Assembly: GCA_050252545.1 (NCBI GenBank)
Contig: JBFWKS010000003.1
Coordinates: 1 to 50,412, forward strand
Length of the DNA stretch: 50,412 bases
Origin: Patulibacter sp050252545
GTDB lineage: Bacteria; Actinomycetota; Thermoleophilia; Solirubrobacterales; Solirubrobacteraceae
Direction of reading: 5' to 3'
The first letter of the stretch is position 1, and every line of letters begins with the position of its first letter. The notes below the pieces were generated by a model. It searched no databases, was not told the DNA's origin, and was given only the letters and a program-made list of their open reading frames with translations. Of this stretch, positions 34,595 through 41,469 are shown piece by piece. The position numbers were made by a program, and so were the translations under genes.

Positions 34595-35443
34595 TCAGGC
34601 CGGGACCGCGATCGCGCGCGGCAGCTCCGCCGCCACCGCCGCCGGATACCACCCGGATGCGTCGAGCGCCGCCACGAGCGCCCCGACGATCGTGGCCCGC
34701 TCGGCCACTTCGCCGTCGACCGGGATGGTCCGGTCGACGCCGGCACCCCGCAGGACGGCGGCGTCGGTGCCGATCACCACGGCGATGCGGGCTCCCACGG
34801 CGACCAGCGCGTCGGCCGCGGCCGCCGGGTCGGCCTCGCGCACCGCGATCTCGGCGTCGCGGCCCGTGGCGATCACGAGCTCGACCCCCTCCAGCGCGGC
34901 GACGACCTCGTCGATCGTCTCGCGCGTGGTGATCCGCTCGGGATCCAGGTCGAGGTCCAGGACGACCGGGCGGTCCCGCTCGACGGCCCGGCGGCGGGCG
35001 GCGTCGGCGAGCTGCCGCTCCCGCTCCCCCACGTAGGCGACCGCCGAGATCCAGACGCCGTCGGTCGCATCGACCGCCTCTGCGATGCGGGGCCTCACCG
35101 CGTCCATCGCCCGGTCGAGCGACTGCCCGTACAGGTCGCTGTGGTGCGCACCACCGGCGTCGACGGTACGGAACGCAACCGGTGTCCGCTCCCCCGCGAC
35201 GAGCCGGAACCACGTCAGGTCGACGCCGGCGTCCTCCAGCCGCCCGCGCAGCCAGGCGCCCCACTCGTCGTCGCCGACCCCACCGGCCAACGCGACGTGG
35301 GCGCCACGGGACGCGGCGGCGACCGCGGTCCGGGCCCCCGCCCCACCGAGCCGGGGCACGAAGGTGCTCGCGTCGGCCGGGCGCGACACCGGTTCGGGGC
35401 AGACGAGATCGACGAGCGTCTCGGCGAACATCAGCACGGTCAC
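34595..35443 (-). CDS. PfkB-fold protein lacking the catalytic GAGD motif
   Basis: The 282-residue protein has the ribokinase/PfkB fold: FAETLVDLVCPE at the N-terminus, PRLGGAGARTAVAAASRG, ALAGGVGDDEWGAWLRGRL, VVLDLDLDPERIT (the second signature region) and ELVIATGRDAEIAV. The C-terminal anion-hole/base motif that normally reads DTTGAGDAFVG is here GEVAERATIVGALVAAL, so the catalytic Asp falls on Ala250 and the Gly-Ala-Gly is lost. Kinase activity is doubtful; sugar or nucleoside binding may remain. GTG 35443 is chosen because TACGCT lies six bases before it. Confidence 0.78.
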   Translation of the reverse strand: MTVLMFAETLVDLVCPEPVSRPADASTFVPRLGGAGARTAVAAASRGAHVALAGGVGDDEWGAWLRGRLEDAGVDLTWFRLVAGERTPVAFRTVDAGGAHHSDLYGQSLDRAMDAVRPRIAEAVDATDGVWISAVAYVGERERQLADAARRRAVERDRPVVLDLDLDPERITTRETIDEVVAALEGVELVIATGRDAEIAVREADPAAAADALVAVGARIAVVIGTDAAVLRGAGVDRTIPVDGEVAERATIVGALVAALDASGWYPAAVAAELPRAIAVPA

Positions 35444-35449
35444 GCCGAC

Positions 35450-35455
35450 AGCGTA
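35450..35455 (-). promoter_or_regulatory. -10 box (TACGCT) of the PfkB-like gene, leaderless
   Basis: TACGCT is six bases before GTG 35443 and separates it from an Arg/Pro-rich in-frame extension that I consider non-coding. Confidence 0.5.
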
Positions 35456-35688
35456 CGGGCCCGCCACGTCGGGGGTTGTGGCGTCGCGGTGGCGCTCGGT
35501 GCTCCGGGGCGACGACCATGGTGCCCCGCGGAGCACGCGGCCGTCGACCCGATCCGGGAGCCCGCCTCCCCACGCCGGTCCGTCGCCACCGTCCATGGCA
35601 TCGGGTCGACGTGGGAGGGTCTCGTGGTCGGCAGCGCGACCACGTCGCACCGGGGCGCGACGTCGACCGTCCACTCCCGGAGGTCCCC

Positions 35689-37224
35689 GTGCCACGTACC
35701 GTCCCGCCCGTCCATCCGCGCTCCCCGGCCACCCCGCGCCGTCCGTACCGCGCCCCACGCCGCTCCGGTGGCGCGCTCGCGGTCGGCGTCGCGGTCGCGC
35801 TGCTCGCCGTCCCGGTCGCGGCAGACGCCTCGTCCTCCTCGGCCCACCACCCGCAGCGGTTCGAGACCCGTCCGGACCTGCGCCCGCCTGGCGTGCGGGT
35901 GCTGAAGACCACCGACCAGGCAACCCCGGGGCTGACGTTCGTCGGGCCCAAGCGCGGTCCGCAGAAGGCCCAGTCGGGCAACATGATCTTCGACTCCCAG
36001 GGCGATCTCGTCTACTTCGACGGCAGCGCCGGCACCAAGATGGATCTGCGGGTGCAGACGCTGGACGGCAGGCCGGTGCTCACCTGGTGGGAGGGCAAGG
36101 GCTTCCGCGGCTACGGCGAGGGCGAGGGCGTCATCGTCGACCAGCAGTACCGCGAGATCGGCCGCGTCGGCACCGGCAACGGGATCAAGGCGGACTTCCA
36201 CGAATTCAAGCTCACCGACCGTGGCACCGCGCTGCTGCTGGGCTACAAGCGCCAGAAGCGCGACCTGCGATCGGTCGGCGGATCGAAGAACGGCTGGATC
36301 ATGGAGGGCATCGTCCAGGAGGTCGACGTCAAGACCGGCAAGGTCGTCTTCGACTGGCGCGCCACCCGCCACGTGAAGCTCTCCGAGTCGTACCACCCGG
36401 TGCCCAAGCGCCGGACGGTGCCGTTCGACTTCTTCCACGTCAACTCCGTCAACCTCGACGGCGACGGCAACTACCTCGTGTCGGCCCGCTCCACCCACAC
36501 GATCTACAAGCTCGACCGTCGCACCGGCAAGATCATCTGGCGCCTGGGCGGCAAGAAGCCGACCTTCAAGCACGACCGGGGCACCCGCACGCGCTGGCAG
36601 CACGACGTGCAGCGCCAGGCCGACGGCACGATCACGATCTTCGACAACAACGCCCACCAGGCGCAGACGAAGCTCAAGGCCCGCGGTCTGCAGATCCGCG
36701 TCGACGAGCAGGCCAAGCGGGTGTCGCTGGTGCGCTCCTACAGGCGCGGCGCGACGGTGTTCTCGCCCAACCAGGGCAACATGCAGACCACCGACACCGG
36801 CAACCGGCTGATCTCGTGGGGCGGAACGATCCCGTTCATCACCGAGCTCAGCCCCGGCGGCAAGGTCGTGTGGGAGGCGCGGTTCAGCCGCAAGCCGACC
36901 GAGACGTACCGCGCCTACCGGCACGCGTGGAACGCCCAGCCGACCACCAGGCCGAAGGTCGCCGCGCGACGCTCCGGATCGCGGACCGCGGTGCGGGCGA
37001 GCTGGAACGGCGCCACGACCGTCCACGCCTGGCGGGTCGTCGCCGGGGCCGACGACGCCACGCTCGCCCCGACCGGGCAGTCGGCCCGCCGCGGGTTCGA
37101 GACCCTGATCGTCGTGCCCGGCCACCACGCCCGGATCGCGGTCGAGGCGCTCGACGCGGCGGGCAACGTCCTGTCCCGCTCGGCGAGCGTCGCCCCGACC
37201 AAGAGCGAGTACGTGCGCGGCTGA
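35689..37224 (+). CDS. Arylsulfotransferase (ASST)-family secreted protein
   Basis: The 511-residue protein has a Pro/Arg-rich start, a signal segment (GGALAVGVAVALLAVPVAADA) and a beta-propeller ASST-type body: GNMIFDSQGDLVYFDGS, LTWWEGKGFRGYGEGEGVI, FHEFKLTDRGTALLLGY, FDFFHVNSVNLDGDGNYLVS, STHTIYKLDRRTGKIIWRLGG, WQHDVQRQADGTITIFDNN and ISWGGTIPFITELS. Classical ASST enzymes transfer sulfate between phenols using a His; the His residues in FHVNS and QHDVQ are in the expected places. The C-terminal ~70 residues form a small fibronectin-like domain. GGAGG five bases before GTG 35689 fixes the start. It is close to a sulfatase gene. Confidence 0.87.
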   Translation: MPRTVPPVHPRSPATPRRPYRAPRRSGGALAVGVAVALLAVPVAADASSSSAHHPQRFETRPDLRPPGVRVLKTTDQATPGLTFVGPKRGPQKAQSGNMIFDSQGDLVYFDGSAGTKMDLRVQTLDGRPVLTWWEGKGFRGYGEGEGVIVDQQYREIGRVGTGNGIKADFHEFKLTDRGTALLLGYKRQKRDLRSVGGSKNGWIMEGIVQEVDVKTGKVVFDWRATRHVKLSESYHPVPKRRTVPFDFFHVNSVNLDGDGNYLVSARSTHTIYKLDRRTGKIIWRLGGKKPTFKHDRGTRTRWQHDVQRQADGTITIFDNNAHQAQTKLKARGLQIRVDEQAKRVSLVRSYRRGATVFSPNQGNMQTTDTGNRLISWGGTIPFITELSPGGKVVWEARFSRKPTETYRAYRHAWNAQPTTRPKVAARRSGSRTAVRASWNGATTVHAWRVVAGADDATLAPTGQSARRGFETLIVVPGHHARIAVEALDAAGNVLSRSASVAPTKSEYVRG

Positions 37225-37246
37225 GCGCCAGTCGATCCGGGCGGCG

Positions 37247-39172
37247 TCAGCGGCCGACCGGCCCGAGCGATCGGGCCGGCGCGCCGTCGGCCCACACCGA
37301 GCCGTTCAGGCGCGACAGGGCAACCTTCCAGACCGGCTTGGGCGACCCGTGGTAGCTCAGCAGGCCCTTGCGGTGCAGCCCGTCGCGCTTGGCCTGCTTG
37401 CGCGGCGTGCCACCGGTCCACTTCGGCTTGATCCCGAACTCGCGGAGCGTCCAGTAGATCGCACCCGACAGGTCGGTCCGGTCGTTCAGGACGTTCAGGA
37501 CCCGGCTGAGGTAGCGGGCCTGGAACTCGCGGGTGCCCTTGACCCCGCGCGCCCCGCGCCGCACGCCCTCGGCACCCATCTCGGTGATCGCGATCGCCTG
37601 CGACGGGTACTGCCGGCGGGTCCGTTCCAGGAACGGCGCCAGGTCCCCGAGCCGCTTGACGGAGTGCTTTCGCGGGCCGCTGTACCACCCGAAGTACACG
37701 TTGAGACCGAGCACCGGGAACGCGCCGTACGCCGCCTGGGCGTCGTAGCCGGGCAGGCTGCGCAGGTCGATCGCCGGCGGCACCGTCGGATCGAGCTCGG
37801 TCGCCGCGCGCAGCGCCTCGGCCAGGTAGATGCGGCTCGCGGGCCGCACGTCGGGGTTGGCCGCCAGCTCGTTGGCGACCGAGTGCACGATCACCGACGG
37901 ATGGTTGCGGGTGGCGACGATCGCGCGGCGGTTGGACCGCAACGCCTGGTTGAAGCCCGTCTCCGTCCGCAGCCGACGGTCGGCCTGGTAGACGGGGCTC
38001 TGGGCCCAGACCATGATCCCGGCCTCGTCGAGCGCGGTCAGCAGCCGCTCGTCCAGGCTGTAGTGCGCCCGCGTCACGTTGGCGCCACTGGCCTGCAACT
38101 CACCGACGGTCCGCGCGATGTCGGCGTCGGTCATCGCAGCACCACGGCCAGGGATGTCCTCCTGGATCGACGAACCGCGCAGCCGCAGCGTGTGGCCGTT
38201 GAGCTTGAGCCGCCCGCCCTCGACCGTCACCTGTCGCAGCCCGACACGCCGCACGACCCGCTGCTCGACCCTCCCGCTGGGCGCGATCAGCTCCAGCGTC
38301 GCGCGGTGCAGCACCGGTGATGCGGGCGTCCACAGGGCACCGCCGGGAACGGGAACGTCCAGGCGCAGCTGCGCCTCCGCCCGTCCGACGAGCGCGCCCA
38401 GGTGCTGCTCCGCGACGGCGAGCTCCTTGCCCTGGGCGTCCTGCACCGTCAGCCGCGCCCGGCCGCCGGAGAACGGGGCGGTGGTGCGGTTGAGCACCGA
38501 TGCGCGCACCCGGACCGATCCCTCGCAATGCCCGTCGGGCCGGCAGGCGGCGTTGCCCTGGACCGCCGGCTCCGACGCGTGCAGGCGTCCGCGTGGCACG
38601 AGGTGGACGGGGCGGGTGATCCCGGTCCAGTTCCACCAACCCTCGCTGAGGGGGGCCGGGCGCCGGCCGTCGACCCGCACCGCGACGGTGATCGTCCGCC
38701 CGTTCATGTCCTCGGGGATCAGCACCTCGAACGGCGAGTACGGATCGTCGCTCGCACCGATCGCCCGACCGTCGGCGTAGACGTTCGCGGTGCGCCGGAC
38801 CGCGTCGAACCGCAACGCCCACGATCCGCCACTCGGAGCGGACGGCACCGTGATCCGCCGGTCGTACCACCAGACCCCGCCGCGATACCCGCGCGCGGTG
38901 AGGCTCGCGTCGGTGACGTCGGGAACCGTGACCGGCACCCGGCCGGGGCCCTCCCCGCGGTGCCGCCCGACCGACAGCCCGTCGTCGCCGGGGTCCGGCG
39001 CGCGGAACCAGCCGTCGTCCAGGCGCTCGGCCGCCGGGGGTGACGCCGCACCGGTGTCGGCGGTCGCGGGGTCCGATGGCGGCCCGACGAGGAGCGCCGC
39101 GACGATCAGCGCCGCGACGACGGGCACGAGCCAACGACCATGGACGAGCATGCGCCTCACGGGCGCCATCAT
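37247..39172 (-). CDS. Glycoside hydrolase family 2-type enzyme, exported
   Basis: The 641-residue protein has an N-terminal anchor/signal (WLVPVVAALIVAALLVG, 14-30), the GH2 sugar-binding jelly roll (GGVWWYDRRITVP, RTANVYADGRAIG), an Ig-like domain, and a TIM barrel with RLKLNGHTLRLRGSS, GANVTRAHYSLDERLL, the acid/base in HSVANELA (Glu435) and the nucleophile in ITEMGAEG (Glu531). Known relatives are beta-galactosidases, glucuronidases and mannosidases; the exact sugar is not readable. The protein is shorter than LacZ, like beta-glucuronidase-size members. It converges on the ASST-family gene and is divergent from the globin gene, 43 bp away. Confidence 0.9.
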   Translation of the reverse strand: MMAPVRRMLVHGRWLVPVVAALIVAALLVGPPSDPATADTGAASPPAAERLDDGWFRAPDPGDDGLSVGRHRGEGPGRVPVTVPDVTDASLTARGYRGGVWWYDRRITVPSAPSGGSWALRFDAVRRTANVYADGRAIGASDDPYSPFEVLIPEDMNGRTITVAVRVDGRRPAPLSEGWWNWTGITRPVHLVPRGRLHASEPAVQGNAACRPDGHCEGSVRVRASVLNRTTAPFSGGRARLTVQDAQGKELAVAEQHLGALVGRAEAQLRLDVPVPGGALWTPASPVLHRATLELIAPSGRVEQRVVRRVGLRQVTVEGGRLKLNGHTLRLRGSSIQEDIPGRGAAMTDADIARTVGELQASGANVTRAHYSLDERLLTALDEAGIMVWAQSPVYQADRRLRTETGFNQALRSNRRAIVATRNHPSVIVHSVANELAANPDVRPASRIYLAEALRAATELDPTVPPAIDLRSLPGYDAQAAYGAFPVLGLNVYFGWYSGPRKHSVKRLGDLAPFLERTRRQYPSQAIAITEMGAEGVRRGARGVKGTREFQARYLSRVLNVLNDRTDLSGAIYWTLREFGIKPKWTGGTPRKQAKRDGLHRKGLLSYHGSPKPVWKVALSRLNGSVWADGAPARSLGPVGR

Positions 39173-39215
39173 CCCCTACCGTCGGGTTCTGTGACGCAAT
39201 CGCCATAGTGGGTGC

Positions 39216-39689
39216 ATGACCGCCCATGTGGAGCTCCCGGACATCGAGGATCGCGCCGACTGCGAACGGCTCGTCCGCGCGTTCTACGAGAAGGCGATGG
39301 TCGATCCGATCATCGGGTTCCTGTTCGTCGACATCGCCAAGCTCGACCTCGACGCGCACATCCCGGTGATCACGTCGTTCTGGGAGACGATCCTGCTGAA
39401 CGCCAAGTCGTACGGCGGCGGCGCGTTCCACGTCCACGCCGACCTGCACGCCAAGGCCCCGCTGCAGGCCGGCCACTTCGACCGCTGGCTCCACCTCTGG
39501 ACGACGACGGTCGACGAGCTCTTCGCCGGTGCGAAGGCCGAGGAGGCCAAGGGCCACGCCCACCGCGTCGCCCGCGCGTTCCACCGTCGGCTCAACGGCC
39601 TGCCGCCCGACTTCCTGTCGATCCGCCCCAAGGGCGAGATCGCCGTCACGCAGCACGGCCCGCCGTCGGTGCTGGACCTGGCGGGGTAG
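39216..39689 (+). CDS. Group III truncated hemoglobin
   Basis: The 157-residue globin has the group III pattern: the B10 Tyr in AFYEKAMVDPIIGFLF (Tyr24), ITSFWETILL, and the proximal heme His in LQAGHFDRWLHLWTTTVDELF. Family members bind O2 and related ligands; the physiological role is uncertain. CATAGT lies six bases before ATG 39216, a near match to the leaderless -10 pattern. The C-terminal tail (EIAVTQHGPPSVLDLAG) extends past the usual globin end. Confidence 0.9.
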   Translation: MTAHVELPDIEDRADCERLVRAFYEKAMVDPIIGFLFVDIAKLDLDAHIPVITSFWETILLNAKSYGGGAFHVHADLHAKAPLQAGHFDRWLHLWTTTVDELFAGAKAEEAKGHAHRVARAFHRRLNGLPPDFLSIRPKGEIAVTQHGPPSVLDLAG

Positions 39690-39803
39690 GCGGGGCGGCG
39701 GGGGTTGGCCGGCCGGGCGGGGTCGGCCGACGGGGCGGGCGTTGGCCTGCAGGCGTTGGTTGGCGGGGTCGGCCGGGTCGGCCGGCGAGGGTCGGCCGAC
39801 AGT

Positions 39804-39851
39804 CCGGCACGTGATCCGGGATCGGGGCGCTATGCGACGCGAGACCGGATC
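39804..39851. repeat. 48-bp palindromic repeat, family B, copy 1
   Basis: Arms GATCCGG and CCGGATC enclose a conserved centre with GGGGCGCTATGCGACGC. The matching copy is 82 bp downstream. The region 39690-39803 before it is degenerate GGTCGGCCG-rich sequence with no gene I can support. Confidence 0.85.
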
Positions 39852-39885
39852 AGGTCCCCGCGAGGTCGGCCACCGCGAGCGGGTC

Positions 39886-39933
39886 CCGGCACGTGATCCG
39901 GGATCGGGGCGCTATGCAACGCGAGACCGGATC
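39886..39933. repeat. 48-bp palindromic repeat, family B, copy 2
   Basis: Identical to the copy at 39804 except one G-to-A change in the centre. The two lie between the convergent globin and MauD-like genes. Confidence 0.85.
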
Positions 39934-39971
39934 GCGACGCCGGGGACCACCGGACTCGGACGGTCCCCGGT

Positions 39972-40670
39972 TCAGCCGACCCGGCACCGCTCGGCGGCGG
40001 CGCGCAGGTCATCCAGGCCGGAGGGACGACCCACGACGGTCAGCCGGCCGTCGGCGTCCAGGCCGCGCAGCGCCGGGGTGCTGTCGGCGTGCAGGAGGTC
40101 GGGCAGGTCGTCGAGCGACACCGTCGGGACGCCCGGGAGCGGGGACGTGGCACGGTGCGCGGCGGCGGCGTCGCGGCGCAGCGCCAGGACACTGACCACG
40201 TCGAGCGTGCCGTCGACCTCGGCCCGCAGCGCCGTCATCGCCTCCTCGAGCCCGCCGCAGCTCCAGCAGGTCGGCGAGTGGTAGACGAGCAGGGTCGGTC
40301 GCGCGTCGGCCCCTGCCAGGCGCAGCACCCCGCCGGACCGGGCCGCATCCGCCCCGTCCGCGTGGCCGTCCTCCGCCTTGCCGTCCGCCGCGTCGTGGGC
40401 CCCCGCGTCCCCGTCCCCCGGCTGGCGGTCCGCCGCGGTGCCCGCGGTCTCCCCCACGAGCGGCACGACCGTCTCGGCCACCGTGCGGCCGATGAGGTCG
40501 GTCGGATCGGGCGACCACAGGTCCTCCTCGTCGAGGACGTCGCCGCCGTCGAGCGCGTCCAGCCGGGCGCGCAGCTCGGCGGTGTGGCGCAGCAGCACGA
40601 GCACGACCGCCACGAGCAGCCCGATGACGATCCAGCCCAGGACCGCCGACACGACCCACACGTCGCTCAT
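39972..40670 (-). CDS. MauD-like membrane-anchored thioredoxin-fold protein
   Basis: The 232-residue protein has one N-terminal membrane helix (VVSAVLGWIVIGLLVAVVLV), a cytoplasmic or periplasmic region with DLIGRTVAETVVPL, a low-complexity Ala/Asp/Gly linker (about 78-112) and a thioredoxin fold with the redox motif SPTCWSCGGLEEAM. This is the MauD arrangement. MauD and MauE assist disulfide formation in methylamine dehydrogenase, but no dehydrogenase genes lie here. The upstream MauE-like gene is on the same strand. Short Gly/Val-rich strands near the end (RLTVVGRPSGLDDLRAAAE) complete the fold. Confidence 0.78.
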   Translation of the reverse strand: MSDVWVVSAVLGWIVIGLLVAVVLVLLRHTAELRARLDALDGGDVLDEEDLWSPDPTDLIGRTVAETVVPLVGETAGTAADRQPGDGDAGAHDAADGKAEDGHADGADAARSGGVLRLAGADARPTLLVYHSPTCWSCGGLEEAMTALRAEVDGTLDVVSVLALRRDAAAAHRATSPLPGVPTVSLDDLPDLLHADSTPALRGLDADGRLTVVGRPSGLDDLRAAAERCRVG

Positions 40671-40721
40671 CGGACCATCCGAGGCCGCAAGATGCGGTGC
40701 GTCGCATGACCGCCCACCGGG

Positions 40722-40814
40722 CGCCGGCAGCGGGTCACGTGACCGCCCGCCGGTCGCGGGCCGTGCGGCGCGTGGCGGCCCAAGGGTCGCCGGCAGTGGG
40801 TCACGCGACCGCCC
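40722..40814. repeat. 27-bp direct repeat pair containing a perfect palindrome
   Basis: Copies at 40722-40748 and 40788-40814 differ at two positions and lie 66 bp apart; a weaker half-period match is at about 40701-40715. The first contains the perfect 12-base palindrome GGTCACGTGACC (40733-40744). It lies between the MauE-like and MauD-like genes, and the second copy overlaps the end of the MauE-like gene. Confidence 0.65.
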
Positions 40815-41328
40815 CCGGTCGCAGCCGCCAGAGCGCGAGGGTCAGTTGCCAGGCACAGACCGCGCCGATCGCGACGGTCGCGGCACCGGCGAGCTCCTCG
40901 ATCTCGATCGCGCTCAATCCGTCGCCGGGGGCGACGATCAGCGCCACCGCGACACCCGCGAGCAGCAGGTTGCGCACCCGTCCGCCGACGGGATCGCCGT
41001 CGCTGCCGGCCCCGAAGCAGTTGCACGGGACGAGCGGCGCGTCGTCGGGCGCGGCGGCGCGGACCGCGCGCTCGACGGCAGTCAGGGCGACGGTGAACGC
41101 CACCAGCAGCGCGGCGCTGACCACCGCCGCCACCCGCGGAACCACACCGACGACGAGAACGACGGCGAGCGCCGCCTCCGTCACGGGCAGCGTGCGCACC
41201 ACCCACCGCGTCGTGGCCGGGCCGGTGACCATCCCGACCGTGCCGCCGAACGCCACCGGGTCGCGGAGCTTGGCGGCCGCGGCGAGGGCAAACGTCCCCG
41301 CCAACAGCAGGACGAGCGCTGCGGACAT
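40801..41328 (-). CDS. MauE/DoxX-like membrane protein
   Basis: The 175-residue protein has four hydrophobic segments in the MauE/DoxX arrangement (ALVLLLAGTFALAAAAKLRD at the N-terminus; VTEAALAVVLVVGVVPRVAA; LLLAGVAVALIVAPG) and the conserved VPCNCFGAG Cys pair between the third and fourth. With the MauD-like protein encoded downstream it could move reducing or oxidising equivalents across the membrane. TACAGT seven bases before ATG 41328 marks a leaderless promoter. The substrate protein is unknown. Confidence 0.82.
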   Translation of the reverse strand: MSAALVLLLAGTFALAAAAKLRDPVAFGGTVGMVTGPATTRWVVRTLPVTEAALAVVLVVGVVPRVAAVVSAALLVAFTVALTAVERAVRAAAPDDAPLVPCNCFGAGSDGDPVGGRVRNLLLAGVAVALIVAPGDGLSAIEIEELAGAATVAIGAVCAWQLTLALWRLRPGAVA

Positions 41329-41335
41329 CTCCCGG

Positions 41336-41341
41336 ACTGTA
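41336..41341 (-). promoter_or_regulatory. -10 box (TACAGT) of the MauE-like gene, leaderless
   Basis: TACAGT is seven bases before ATG 41328. Confidence 0.5.
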
Positions 41342-41455
41342 CCCCGCCGCCGCCGTCGGGTCCGGCCGATGCGTCGCCTGACGTCGGGCGGGCGACGCGG
41401 GCGGTCCGGCGGACGCTTCGCCCCCGTGCCGGAACGCCGCCCGGGAGCCCGTCGC

Positions 41456-41461
41456 TACAGT
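41456..41461 (+). promoter_or_regulatory. -10 box (TACAGT) of the GT39-like gene
   Basis: TACAGT lies eight bases before ATG 41470, mirroring the box of the divergent MauE-like gene 115 bp away. Confidence 0.5.
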
Positions 41462-41469
41462 GCCCGGCG

